Positions 35,324-44,215 are shown, counted from the first letter of the stretch. The stretch: DNA of 64,000 bases from Komarekiella atlantica HA4396-MV6 (GCA_019359395.1 JAHHHK010000018.1:62001-126000); one strand, 5' to 3'. Notes: generated by a model not told the origin, from the sequence alone. Made by a program: numbers and translations.

Positions 35324-35355
35324 GTAATCCCTCCTCGCTTGCAAGGAGGGGTTAC
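35324..35355. terminator. 12-bp stem hairpin between clpP and a convergent gene
   Basis: GTAATCCCTCCT (35324-35335) pairs with AGGAGGGGTTAC (35344-35355) with one G-T pair and an 8-base loop. It lies 46 bases after the clpP stop and could serve as a terminator for both convergent genes, though no T-tract follows. Confidence 0.6.
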
Positions 35356-35438
35356 AAATTCTATAAACTGTCTGAATATTGCAACAGTCCATATTTTCTA
35401 TCATCAGCCCTTGCTCATGACAAATAACAAATGACAAA

Positions 35439-36347
35439 TCAAAATCCCGCTACTGGGTCTGGCTGAGATTGGAGGTATTTGAGAAATCCATGCAGTTCGT
35501 CTTCGGTCAGCAAAGTGCGCCCTCGCTTACCGTAGGTTTTAATTAAATGCTCTCGTCCTTGTTCTGGTGTCCAGCCTAAGCGCTGAAGTTCGACATCTGT
35601 TTTAGCAATTACATCAGATAAATCCACGGGTTCAGCCTTCTTTTTTTTCCTTCCTGTGCCAGTCTGGGTAACTACATCCTCTGGAGGACTATAACTGCGT
35701 GGCGTAAATGGTGTGACATTACTGGCAGAAGTACCTAGCAAGGATTGAATTTCCAGTTGATTACCAGAGATCATTTCCAAGTTTTCGACCGGAGTATCGA
35801 ATTGAGATTCTCGGTTAGCAGTCACAGAAAACTGTTGGTCTAATTCCTGGCTGTAGGTATCGCTTTTACCTGCGCTTCGCGTGTCAGGTGTTAGTTGTAC
35901 CACAGGAGAAACTGCTGGCGCGTCTAAGTTATCTGTTGCTATTGCAGCTGGTTTAATTTTCTGTCCGCTAGAGGATGGTATAGATATTTCTTTATCACTA
36001 CTCACTGGCCAAGGACTACTGGCAAAATCCCCATCTTTTGCAGCAAAAGAGTAGACATCATTCAATTCGCGTTTTGTGTCTGAGGAAAGGTTAAGCTGCG
36101 CCTGCGAGATTGAGTTTGAGGAAGTTACTGATTCCTGTGGCGCATTCTTAATACCTAAAACTGTTAGCGCTCTAGTTCTGGCTTGATCTTCTGCTGCTTC
36201 TACTGTTTCTGCCGCTGCCATACCAGTAGCGCGGGTTACACCTTCAATTTGTACACTTGCCCGGACAATATATTTTCCTTGAAAAATTTGCACTAATTCA
36301 GAAATAAGACTGCCGTTGGGATACAAGCTCTGGAATTGAGCCAACAT
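35439..36347 (-). CDS. Hypothetical protein with conserved terminal segments and a Ser/Thr/Asp-rich middle
   Basis: This 302-residue protein has two ordered ends and a disordered centre (about 70-245). The N-terminal 65 residues (FQSLYPNGSLISELVQIFQG and GMAAAETVEAAEDQARTRAL) form a strand-helix unit; the AxxAEDxARxRAL pattern resembles small RNA-binding or DUF folds and also Rad52-type recombination mediators, but I cannot settle this. The last 60 residues (VELQRLGWTPEQGREHLIKT and LTEDELHGFLKYLQSQPD) are a compact helical domain. No enzyme motifs. It starts with ATG, without a clear ribosome site, and lies convergent with clpP. I do not recognise a function. Confidence 0.65.
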   Translation of the reverse strand: MLAQFQSLYPNGSLISELVQIFQGKYIVRASVQIEGVTRATGMAAAETVEAAEDQARTRALTVLGIKNAPQESVTSSNSISQAQLNLSSDTKRELNDVYSFAAKDGDFASSPWPVSSDKEISIPSSSGQKIKPAAIATDNLDAPAVSPVVQLTPDTRSAGKSDTYSQELDQQFSVTANRESQFDTPVENLEMISGNQLEIQSLLGTSASNVTPFTPRSYSPPEDVVTQTGTGRKKKKAEPVDLSDVIAKTDVELQRLGWTPEQGREHLIKTYGKRGRTLLTEDELHGFLKYLQSQPDPVAGF

Positions 36348-37407
36348 AATACTGCCACCAATCTAACTCTGTTTAATTACGGGGTCGATGCTATCTGTTT
36401 GCCTTAGCTAGGTATCACTGTGTGACATCCTCTCAAACCCAAATTTTAAACGAAGCTTTGCTTAATTTAAAAATATAGTAAGAGATGACTAACTTGGTTC
36501 TAAGTGGATACTTAGAGGCTTTTTAATACATCCACTAATTACCCTGTGGATATAAAATTTTAGCTTTTGTTTATGATGTCGTTAGTTTCCTTGCAAATGA
36601 TGAGCATTAGCCCATCAAGGTGCTATTCGTGTCTTGTCCTGTGTCCTAATTGTAGCAGTAGCTCTTTTTTAAAGAAATTTTTAGCTGGTGCTGACTTAAC
36701 TGGGTAGTCTTGCTGATAATGCTATACTAATTACCCAACTCGATATCCAGAACTATTTTCTGGAAGTGCGCTCTAAATCTACAATAATGAAGATAAGGTT
36801 CACCCTCACTGCTTATAGAGCTGCTTACCTAATTGTTACCGATTCTACATGTGGGAAAATTGGGTTTACCGGCAGTTTCTCCTAGTTAAACATCAGAGTC
36901 TAATGGCGTAAGATTACCTTCAGTCTAGACAATCAAACACCTGTGGTTTCCACGCCACTTGCTCCACTTGGGGAGCCAGCGCCGTGCGGAGGTTCCCTCC
37001 GTTGAGGCGACTGGCGTGAGACCCCAAGACCGCAGTGGCTCCCCTACATAACGCTTTTGGAAAGCATGGATTCTCTAAACCCAGCTTCTCAAAAAACCGT
37101 TGCATAATTACCTAGTAGGGCGAAATTTTTATCAGGCGTACTTTCTAAGTTTGGTTAGATGGGGGGATTTAAACGCAGGCGAACTCTGAGAGCGTCGTGC
37201 AGTGAGAAGTCCAAGGGTCGGCTTCCTTCTCTTGGAACTTCGGGAGCCTTGCCGCAGGGCAATTCGTTTCCAGTTAGTGTCTGTAAGCCGTGAGGGCATA
37301 CAGAAAAGAACCAGATGAAACAACGGGTACTTTGCAAAAGCGGAGGGAAACCCCCGCACGCAAGTTTTCTCAAAAAATGATGTTTTGACCAAAGGTCGGT
37401 TCACTGC
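36348..37407. other. Long intergenic region with structured, GC-rich repeat blocks
   Basis: The first ~550 bases are AT-rich with nothing identified. From about 36930 to 37050 there is a GC-rich block with nested inverted repeats. A second GC-rich block at about 37180-37365 has smaller ones (TCCAAG/CTTGGA and TTGCCGCAGGGCAA). These blocks precede the RNase R-like gene. Overlapping reading frames on both strands have no ribosome sites and look like artefacts of GC-rich composition. No tRNA or known ncRNA core was seen. Confidence 0.5.
36967..37044. repeat. GC-rich nested inverted-repeat block
   Basis: GGGGAGCCA (36970-36978) pairs with TGGCTCCCC (37036-37044). Inside it CTTGGGG/CCCCAAG, GCCAG/CTGGC and CGGAGG/CCTCCG can also pair, though some compete with the outer stem. 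The block could fold as a multi-stem RNA or be a dispersed repeat copy. Confidence 0.5.
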
Positions 37408-39762
37408 ATGGAATTTTCAATCGCTACACTCCTTGCCAATTTCACCGATGATAAATTGGTAGCTCGTAAAGTTTTAGAAAAGAAACTTGGTTGCGAGGAT
37501 GAAGACAGTTTACAAAAACTTCACATTGCCTTGGATGTTCTAGAAAAAATCGGTATTCTAGTAAAAGAACGAGGCAAGTACCGCCGTGTCACAGAAGAAG
37601 GAATAATTGAAGCAAAACTTCGTTGTTCTAGTAAAGGCTTTTGCTTCGCTATTCAAGATGTGGAAGGAGCTGAAGATATTTACATCCGCGAAAGTCATCT
37701 GAGTAATGCTTGGAATGGCGATCGCGTTTTGGTGAGAGTTCTCAAAGAAGGTAGTCGCCGCCGCTCTCCCGAAGGAGAAGTCAAGCTAATTCTAGAACGT
37801 TCTAACCACACTTTACTAGCACGGATTAAGCAGGTAGAAAGCGGTTTCCGGGCTGTACCTTTAGATGATCGACTGCTGTTTGAACTCAAAATCCAGTCCA
37901 ACGGCGCGAAATTAGAAGAAGCAATCGATCACCTTGCTCACGTAGAAGTCCTGCGTTACCCATTGGCACAATATCCCCCATTGGGCCGGGTAGTCCAAAT
38001 CCTTGGCAGCGATGCTGAAGCCGCTGCTGATATAGATTTGGTAACATGTAAACATGATCTGTCCCGTAATTTCCCAGATAACGTGCTCGAAGCAGCAGCA
38101 AAGTTACCCAAAAGACTGCTAAAAGCAGACCTGAAAAATCGTCTGGATTTACGTAATTTGTTTACCCTAACCATCGCAGGGGTGAATGGTGATTCTAAAG
38201 TTATAGAAAATGCTTTCAGCTTAGAAAGAACCTCATCCGGAAATTGGCTTTTAGGCGTTCATACCAGCGATGTTTCCCACTATGTTCAACCCGATGAACC
38301 TCTAGATAGAGAAGCATTCAAGCGGGGAAAGTCAGTTTATCTGGGTGAGTTAATGCTGCCAATGCTGCCAGACACTGTAGCAGAACGCTGTTCTTTAGTA
38401 CCTGGAAGCGATCGCTTAACCATCTCTTTTTTAATTACCATTGATCCACAATCAGGACAAGTGGTGGAGTGGGAAATTCAATCCAGCGTCATTAAAGTAG
38501 ACACAGCACTAACTACAGAACAAGCTCAAGCAATTCTATCGGGTCAACATAAAGAAAAATCCGCAGAGGTGATCGAAACACTGCAAGACCTGCAAACTTT
38601 GCAAAAAGCAGTCAAACAGTCACGGTTAGCTCGTGGGAGCCTACAGTTAAATCTGCCACCCAGCCAAAATCCCTACTATGATGAGGGGATTTTGGGAACT
38701 GTGGTAGTAAATGATTTACCTGTGCGATCGCTATTAACGGAGTTCGTGCTACTAGTTAATCAACTGATCGCAAATCACTTAAGCGCCCTAAGTGTTCCCG
38801 CCATCTGGCGAGTCCAAGGCTCACCGGATACTGAAGATGTTCAAGAAATGCTGAAATTGGCAATCAATTTAGGCGTGGAACTGTCACTAGATCCAGAAGT
38901 AGATATCCAACCCCTCGATTATCAACAGTTGACCAGAGCTTTTGCAGAATCTCCTTCTGAGCAAGTTTTAACCTACTTGTTGCAAGACACGCTCAAGCCA
39001 GCGGTATATACCACCACCAAAGGATCTCACTTTGGTCTGGCCCTACCAGAATATACTCACTTCAGCGCACCCTTACGGCGTTATCCAGATTTATTGATGC
39101 AAAGGGTGTTTTATTCGCTACTTGAACACGGACGCGATCGCCGTAATACCCGTGTTAAAGAACGCGTTAATCTCCGTCACTCCTCCTGTCATGAAGAAAT
39201 CAACTGGAATGTTTTACCCCCAGAATTGCAACAAGAACTTCAAAGCGATTTGACTAGGGTAATTGTCCAAATTAACGACCGGGAAAAAGAAGTCCAAGAA
39301 GCCGAAGCTGATTTAGCAGGATTGCAAAAAGCCCAACTGATGAAACAGCGCATCGGTCAAGTCTTTCAAGGCGTGATTACCGGTGTTCAATCTTACGGTT
39401 TCTTTGTAGAAATTGAAGTACCAGCAGCAGAAATTGAGTCCAGCGGTAATCCTGGTGTGCCTTTGAGGGTTGAAGGACTGGTACACGTCAGCTCCCTCAA
39501 AGACGATTGGTATGAATATCGTGCCAGACAACAAGCACTGTTTGGTCGCAAAAATCGCGCTTCCTATAGATTAGGCGATCGCGTTGCTGTACAAGTTAAA
39601 AGTGTCGATTATTACCGTCAGCAAATTGATTTGGTAACTGTCGGTAGTGATGGTGTAGCTAAAGGATTATCTCTAGGTGGTTCCAATGATGATCCTTCAG
39701 ATCTCTACTTACCTAATGACATGGAATCTGACGATATAGATCCTTATGGGGAGGATGAGTAA
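37408..39762 (+). CDS. RNase II/R-family (RNB plus S1) protein, catalytic aspartates apparently lost
   Basis: The 784-residue protein has RNase R architecture: an N-terminal winged-helix-like part (about 1-70), a cold-shock-like part (SSKGFCFAIQDVEGAEDIYI), an RNB domain (about 230-580) and a C-terminal S1 domain (QGVITGVQSYGFFVEIEV). RNB landmarks GRKSVYLGELMLPMLPD-like and HFSAPLRRYPDLLMQR are present. However, at the active site RNase R has GEDARDFDDAV, while here the protein reads GVNGDSKVIENAF, so three of four metal-binding aspartates are replaced (Val, Glu, Asn). It may be an inactive RNA-binding homologue, possibly of the Zam type described in cyanobacteria. ubiX follows 17 bases later, so they may be co-transcribed. 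Confidence 0.85.
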   Translation: MEFSIATLLANFTDDKLVARKVLEKKLGCEDEDSLQKLHIALDVLEKIGILVKERGKYRRVTEEGIIEAKLRCSSKGFCFAIQDVEGAEDIYIRESHLSNAWNGDRVLVRVLKEGSRRRSPEGEVKLILERSNHTLLARIKQVESGFRAVPLDDRLLFELKIQSNGAKLEEAIDHLAHVEVLRYPLAQYPPLGRVVQILGSDAEAAADIDLVTCKHDLSRNFPDNVLEAAAKLPKRLLKADLKNRLDLRNLFTLTIAGVNGDSKVIENAFSLERTSSGNWLLGVHTSDVSHYVQPDEPLDREAFKRGKSVYLGELMLPMLPDTVAERCSLVPGSDRLTISFLITIDPQSGQVVEWEIQSSVIKVDTALTTEQAQAILSGQHKEKSAEVIETLQDLQTLQKAVKQSRLARGSLQLNLPPSQNPYYDEGILGTVVVNDLPVRSLLTEFVLLVNQLIANHLSALSVPAIWRVQGSPDTEDVQEMLKLAINLGVELSLDPEVDIQPLDYQQLTRAFAESPSEQVLTYLLQDTLKPAVYTTTKGSHFGLALPEYTHFSAPLRRYPDLLMQRVFYSLLEHGRDRRNTRVKERVNLRHSSCHEEINWNVLPPELQQELQSDLTRVIVQINDREKEVQEAEADLAGLQKAQLMKQRIGQVFQGVITGVQSYGFFVEIEVPAAEIESSGNPGVPLRVEGLVHVSSLKDDWYEYRARQQALFGRKNRASYRLGDRVAVQVKSVDYYRQQIDLVTVGSDGVAKGLSLGGSNDDPSDLYLPNDMESDDIDPYGEDE

Positions 39763-39779
39763 TATCAACTAATACATTC

Positions 39780-40400
39780 GTGTCTAATAATACTAAACCG
39801 CTAATTTTAGGTATATCAGGCGCATCTGGTCTGATTTACGCTGTTCGTGCTCTCAAGTTTCTATTAGAAGCGGAGTATAGGATTGAACTAGTTGCTTCTA
39901 AATCAACCTACATGGTTTGGCAATCGGAGCAGGATATCCGTATGCCACCAGAACCCACTGCACAAGAGCAATTTTGGCGAGAGCAAGCTGGAGTTGCACT
40001 TTTAGGTAAACTACGTTGCCATCCTTGGAGTGATGTTGGAGCTAATATCGCCAGTGGTTCCTTCCCCACTCTAGGGATGATTGTCATGCCATGTAGTATG
40101 AGTACAGTGGCAAAGCTAGCAGTTGGCTTAAGTTCAGACTTACTAGAACGAGCCGCAGATGTCCAACTCAAAGAAGGACGAAAGCTAGTCATTGTCCCCC
40201 GTGAAACTCCTTTTAGCCTGATTCACCTGCGTAACTTAACAACTTTGGCAGAAGCCGGAGTCAGAGTTGTACCCGCTATTCCCGCTTGGTATCACAATCC
40301 CCAAACTATTGAGGATTTAGTTGATTTTGTAGTTGCTCGTGCTTTAGATCAACTCGATATTGACTGTATCCCAATTCAGCGGTGGCAAGGTCGTCGTTAA
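39780..40400 (+). CDS. ubiX: Flavin prenyltransferase UbiX
   Basis: The 206-residue protein opens with LGISGASGLIYAVRALKFLL, the UbiX flavin-binding loop, and has MIVMPCSMSTVAKLAVGLSSDLLERAAD and VPRETPFSLIHLRNL, both diagnostic. It makes prenylated FMN, the cofactor that UbiD-type decarboxylases need. The GTG at 39780 is used as start, 17 bases after the RNase R-like stop. UbiX usually works with UbiD, which is not in this window. The visible motifs and length (about 200) are normal for the family. Confidence 0.93.
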   Translation: MSNNTKPLILGISGASGLIYAVRALKFLLEAEYRIELVASKSTYMVWQSEQDIRMPPEPTAQEQFWREQAGVALLGKLRCHPWSDVGANIASGSFPTLGMIVMPCSMSTVAKLAVGLSSDLLERAADVQLKEGRKLVIVPRETPFSLIHLRNLTTLAEAGVRVVPAIPAWYHNPQTIEDLVDFVVARALDQLDIDCIPIQRWQGRR

Positions 40401-40505
40401 AGTATGAAGTATGTAGTGTGAAGGATGAAGTATGAAATGTAAAATTTCAATCTCAGCCTTTAGCCTTCATTCTTTATTCTTTACCCTTTATCCTTTCCTA
40501 ATCCT

Positions 40506-41210
40506 ATGGCTGTAATTCGTTTAATTTTATTGGTGGCTGTACTAGGTGGACTAACGCTATTGTTAGTCCAAAATTGGTCACCTGCCCTATCGCTAGTATT
40601 TTTGGGTATGCGAACTCAACCCTTACCACTAGCGATGTGGATTTTATTTAGTACTGCCACTGGTGCTTTCACATCTATAGCGATCGCTACTTTGTTTAAA
40701 TTATCCAATTATTTTGCAGGAGGGCAACGCCAAAGCTCTTATAAATCAACAGCTTCATCACGTGCAAAAGCAACTCGTAGAGAAGAACCTACATCCTCCC
40801 CTGCTAGTCCCCCACCACCAGCTAGTAAAACAAAATACCCTACCAGTGATGAATTTGATGATTGGGAGACAAATAGTAGTGGAGATGATGATTGGAACTT
40901 TGATGAAAAGCCCGAACAACAGCCTACCCCTAGCACTAAAACTCAACAGGTTAAAGACTCTAAAACCTACGAACGTCAACAACCAGAACCTAAAAGCACC
41001 TCTGAGTCTGGTTCGGTTTACTCCTACAGCTATCGCGAGCCAAAAAATACTGCTGCGGGAAAAACTGAATCAATTTACGATGCTGATTACCGGGTAATAA
41101 TCCCCCCTTATCAACCACCGACTACGAATCAACAGGATGCCGATGATGATGATTGGAAATTTTTTGATGATGACGATTCAGAGGATGGAGATGACCGCTC
41201 CCGTCGATAA
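40506..41210 (+). CDS. LapA-like two-helix membrane protein with a long acidic tail
   Basis: The 234-residue protein has two hydrophobic helices at its N-terminus (IRLILLVAVLGGLTLLLVQN and MWILFSTATGAFTSIAIATL), the form of the LapA/DUF1049 domain. The remaining 160 residues are polar and disordered: Ser/Pro/Thr-rich, then acidic blocks DEFDDWETN, GDDDWNF and DADDDDWKFFDDDD, ending in RSRR. Function is unknown; the tail may interact with basic partners. The repeated DDDW pattern is notable. It follows ubiX by about 100 bases, separated by filler, so it may have its own promoter. Confidence 0.72.
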   Translation: MAVIRLILLVAVLGGLTLLLVQNWSPALSLVFLGMRTQPLPLAMWILFSTATGAFTSIAIATLFKLSNYFAGGQRQSSYKSTASSRAKATRREEPTSSPASPPPPASKTKYPTSDEFDDWETNSSGDDDWNFDEKPEQQPTPSTKTQQVKDSKTYERQQPEPKSTSESGSVYSYSYREPKNTAAGKTESIYDADYRVIIPPYQPPTTNQQDADDDDWKFFDDDDSEDGDDRSRR

Positions 41211-41214
41211 ATGC

Positions 41215-41424
41215 CTATTTGATACCACAGCGCTCTCTAGATTCTTGCTTGACCTTACCAGTCATCGCAGCTTCTTGTAAAGTCATGAAAGCATTAAAAT
41301 CTTCCAAGTCATAGCGGGTTGTCAACAGTTGTCTTAGTTGATTTTCTGCTTCCACAGTTAAATAACCAGTTGCTAAAGCTCTTTGTACAACGTCACGAAT
41401 TCGAGTCATGGTTTGCCATCTCAT
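41215..41424 (-). CDS. Conserved small hypothetical protein, about 64-69 residues
   Basis: The peptide reads MTRIRDVVQRALATGYLTVE onward, with a helical amphipathic N-terminus and a C-terminal helix DLEDFNAFMTLQEAAMTGKV. Small proteins starting MTRIRDVV are seen in cyanobacteria, so the ATG at 41409 is the likely start; the ATG at 41424 adds five residues. Function is unknown. It is convergent with the LapA-like gene, only 4 bases apart, with a tail of basic residues (KQESRERCGIK). Confidence 0.6.
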   Translation of the reverse strand: MRWQTMTRIRDVVQRALATGYLTVEAENQLRQLLTTRYDLEDFNAFMTLQEAAMTGKVKQESRERCGIK

Positions 41425-41877
41425 TCATACTACATTTATAGATTTGGACTTACTCAGGTGGAATATGCAGTAGTTTTTGTGCCTAAACCATCAAATTGGT
41501 AAATATTGCTTGTACAATGTCGAAAATTGAGTCATTATTTACACCTTTATCGGAGACATTTTGTTGATTAGGGCTTGATATTAGTAAAGTTTTAGAAGTT
41601 GTACACTGTGTCACTAAAAACACAGTATTTTTTAAGCCTAAAATTGCCCTACCAGACATAGAGTCTTGGTTGTTTGTGTAGACAGAAATTGTTTGGATAA
41701 AGTTTCCAACAAGCTTTGTTAAATTTCTGTTAAGCCTAAAGATACCGAAGCAACAACCCCAAGTCACCTAACGATAGTTACTAAATTCGTTATAAATTTA
41801 TCGTTTATTTATTCTGGTTTTATAGAAGAATCGTTAATATATTGCCTTAGTTACTTTAAATACATAAATAAACGGTA
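41425..41877. other. AT-rich leader of the STAND NTPase gene with a perfect 11-bp inverted repeat
   Basis: CGTTTATTTAT (41802-41812) and ATAAATAAACG (41864-41874) are exact complements 51 bases apart, the second ending 3 bases before the start codon. If transcribed, pairing would cover the ribosome-binding region. The rest is AT-rich; a 94-codon leftward frame at 41483-41767 lacks a credible ribosome site and is not called. Confidence 0.5.
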
Positions 41878-43605
41878 ATGGCAACACTTGATTCAAATCA
41901 AATAAAAGATGAATTTATCGAAGCTAAAAATAATTGGGAGTTAGAAAAGTTATACGTAGATTTGGCATCTGCAAAGGGAAAAGCCTTGACACCTGTGGAG
42001 AAGAAATTCCTTAGAGGTTTACTTTGTGGTTGTAGTCCTGCCGAAATTGCGAATATTGTTTATCAAAGTCGTAGTAGCAGTACTGTTAGAGTTTATCTTT
42101 CCAATGGAGTATATAAATACATAGAAGAAATGCTGAGTGTCCAATCAGGCTACTCAGTCAAAGTGAAAAACTGGAGTCGTGTGACTCATTTATTAGAAAA
42201 AGCTGGGTATAAAAAAGGTTGGTTACAAATACAATCGGCAATCACCCCAGTAAAAAATCCTAAAGAGAAAGACACTGATTTAGAAATTAAATTAGTTCAG
42301 ATACAAGATTGGGGCGAAGCTATTGATGTTAGTGCATTCTACGGAAGGACAACAGAACTAACAACAGTTCAAAAATGGATTGTGCAAGAGCGTTGTCGGT
42401 TAGTGGTAGTTCTGGGTATGGGGGGAATTGGTAAAACTGCTTTTTCAGTAAAACTGGCTGACGAAATTAAAGATAAATTTGATTATATCATCTGGCGATC
42501 GCTACGTCTGGCGCCATCCCTAGAGGTGATCTTAAATCAACTCATGGAAATTTTATCCTCACCAGAGACAAAAACTACAGAAACTTTAGACAGTAGAATT
42601 TCGCAACTAATTGATTGTTTGCGCTCCTCTCGTTGTCTAATTGTTTTAGACCATATTGACTCTATTTTGGACAATGGCTATGACGAGCAGACACCAGAAT
42701 ATGCAACTGCACTAGGTGGTAATTCAAGTATAAAAAATACTTCTTCGCTTGTGCCTCGGATTCAGTATCGTCAAGGTTACGAGGGTTATGGAGAATTAAT
42801 TAGAAGGCTGGGAGAATCACAACATCAAAGTTGCTTAGTGTTAACAAGCCGGCAAAAACCTCCAGATTTTACGGCAATAGAAGGAGAAAAATTACCTGTT
42901 CACTCTTTGAAATTATCTGGCTTAAGTCAGGTAGAAAACATCCTCATCCTCAAAGCTAAAGGATTTACCAGCTTAAAAGAGGAAGAATGTAGACTATTGA
43001 ATTACTGGTATGCAGGCAACCCATTATTTATTAAGCTAATTGCTACAACTATTCAAGAATTATTTGATGGTAATATATACGAATTTATACAACAGGGTAC
43101 TATTATTTTTGGAGAGATTCGGGTAATTTTAGACGAGCAGTTTAGTCGTTTGTCTGAGTTAGAAAAGCAAATTATGTACTGGATTGCGCTTAATCAAGAT
43201 TTTGTCTCAGTACGAGAGTTACAAAAAGATGCTATATCAGGAATTTCAAAAAGATTATCGCAAAGATTAATCTTGGAGGCTATGGAGTTATTACAAAAGC
43301 GATGTCTAATCGACAAGGCTTCTCTACGAGAGTCTTCTTTGCGACACGCTGCGCGTAGCTTGCTTCCCCGTAGGGGTACGCCTACACCTACGCTCATTGA
43401 GAAGGCTCCGCCGACGCTAACTGAACAAGAAGCATCCAGTTTTACCCAAACTCCAGTATTAAAAGAGTATATAATCGAACGCTTAATTGAAGAAGATTTT
43501 AAATTAAGTGAAGATAAAAAGAGCTATCTATTGATGAACAATACAATTTTTGCAGCACAACTGAAAAACTATATTCAAGAAAATCAGCGGAATGTGGAGA
43601 GGTAA
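41878..43605 (+). CDS. STAND NTPase with vMAP-type N-terminal HTH and NB-ARC domain
   Basis: The 575-residue product has an N-terminal helix-turn-helix-like domain (LTPVEKKFLRGLLCGCSPAE and SNGVYKYIEEML, about 38-85) of the type found at the front of cyanobacterial NB-ARC/WD40 proteins. It is followed by an NB-ARC NTPase: Walker A GMGGIGKTAFSVKLA near 181-195, Walker B-like CLIVLDHID, sensor-like CLVLTSRQ and GNPLFIKLIATTIQ. After the winged helix (LSELEKQIMYWIAL) the protein ends without WD40 or TPR sensor repeats. A foreign-looking insert of about 36 residues occurs at 481-516. STAND proteins act as switches in signalling and antiviral defence. The role here is unknown. Confidence 0.82.
   Translation: MATLDSNQIKDEFIEAKNNWELEKLYVDLASAKGKALTPVEKKFLRGLLCGCSPAEIANIVYQSRSSSTVRVYLSNGVYKYIEEMLSVQSGYSVKVKNWSRVTHLLEKAGYKKGWLQIQSAITPVKNPKEKDTDLEIKLVQIQDWGEAIDVSAFYGRTTELTTVQKWIVQERCRLVVVLGMGGIGKTAFSVKLADEIKDKFDYIIWRSLRLAPSLEVILNQLMEILSSPETKTTETLDSRISQLIDCLRSSRCLIVLDHIDSILDNGYDEQTPEYATALGGNSSIKNTSSLVPRIQYRQGYEGYGELIRRLGESQHQSCLVLTSRQKPPDFTAIEGEKLPVHSLKLSGLSQVENILILKAKGFTSLKEEECRLLNYWYAGNPLFIKLIATTIQELFDGNIYEFIQQGTIIFGEIRVILDEQFSRLSELEKQIMYWIALNQDFVSVRELQKDAISGISKRLSQRLILEAMELLQKRCLIDKASLRESSLRHAARSLLPRRGTPTPTLIEKAPPTLTEQEASSFTQTPVLKEYIIERLIEEDFKLSEDKKSYLLMNNTIFAAQLKNYIQENQRNVER
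43317..43425 (+). repeat. In-frame dispersed-repeat insert in the STAND gene
   Basis: GC-rich DNA containing CTACGAGA, CACGCTGCGCGTAGC and TTCCCCGTAGGGGTACG interrupts an AT-rich gene. These are typical Nostoc repeat words and include local inverted repeats (CTACG/CGTAG, CCCC/GGGG). It encodes a Ser/Leu/Arg- and Pro/Thr-rich stretch, and the family sequence resumes with FTQTPVLKEYI. Confidence 0.7.
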
Positions 43606-43669
43606 ACTAGAGTGAGGCGTTAGAAGTTAAGACTCTAACTCAGTACTCATAATTGGAGTAAAGCGATTG

Positions 43670-44215
43670 GTGAGCAGCTTATTACAAGGAGTCAATCTGT
43701 ACTTAATTGGCATGATGGGTGCTGGTAAAACGACGGTAGGACGTTTACTAGCGAAACATCTAAGTTATGGGTTTGTGGATACAGATGATGTCATTGTTAA
43801 AGCAGCAGGTAAATCCATCAATCAGTTATTTGCCCAAGAAGGTGAAGCCGGGTTTCGCCAGTTAGAAAGCGACGTGCTGGCACAAATCTGTGCTTATACA
43901 AAGTTGACCATAGCAACTGGTGGGGGTATAGTGTTGCGGCAAGAAAACTGGGGTTACTTGCACCACGGTTTAATCGTTTGGCTAGATGTTCCAATAGAGC
44001 TACTTTACAGCCGCATAGCTGAGGACACTACAAGACCACTCTTGCAAGACGCTGATCCCAAGGGGAAATTGCGATCGCTCCTCAAACAACGAACACCACT
44101 TTACTCTCAAGCCGATTTGCGAATCACCGTACAAGAAGGAGAAACACCTGAAGAAATTGCCAAGCGAGTACTTGAGGCAATTCCTAGTGTTCTTAAACCA
44201 CAAGCTTCTCATTAA
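43670..44215 (+). CDS. aroK: Shikimate kinase
   Basis: The 181-residue protein has Walker A GMMGAGKTTVGRLL near residue 15, the shikimate-binding Asp in GFVDTDD, TGGGIVLRQENW (the GGG loop) and a lid region with EDTTRPLLQD. The enzyme phosphorylates shikimate in the aromatic amino acid pathway. GTG at 43670 has GGAGTAAAG upstream; TTG at 43667 is an alternative. All motifs are intact. The gene starts 64 bases after the STAND gene stop and has no partner of the shikimate pathway nearby, as is usual in cyanobacteria. Confidence 0.96.
   Translation: MSSLLQGVNLYLIGMMGAGKTTVGRLLAKHLSYGFVDTDDVIVKAAGKSINQLFAQEGEAGFRQLESDVLAQICAYTKLTIATGGGIVLRQENWGYLHHGLIVWLDVPIELLYSRIAEDTTRPLLQDADPKGKLRSLLKQRTPLYSQADLRITVQEGETPEEIAKRVLEAIPSVLKPQASH

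Noticed and set aside
37132-37404. Overlapping 72- and 90-codon leftward frames before the RNase R-like gene
   Set aside because: They lie in GC-rich repeat blocks, overlap each other and have unlikely amino-acid composition.
41483-41767. 94-codon leftward frame upstream of the STAND gene
   Set aside because: No ribosome site, odd composition and no recognisable motif; more likely leader DNA.
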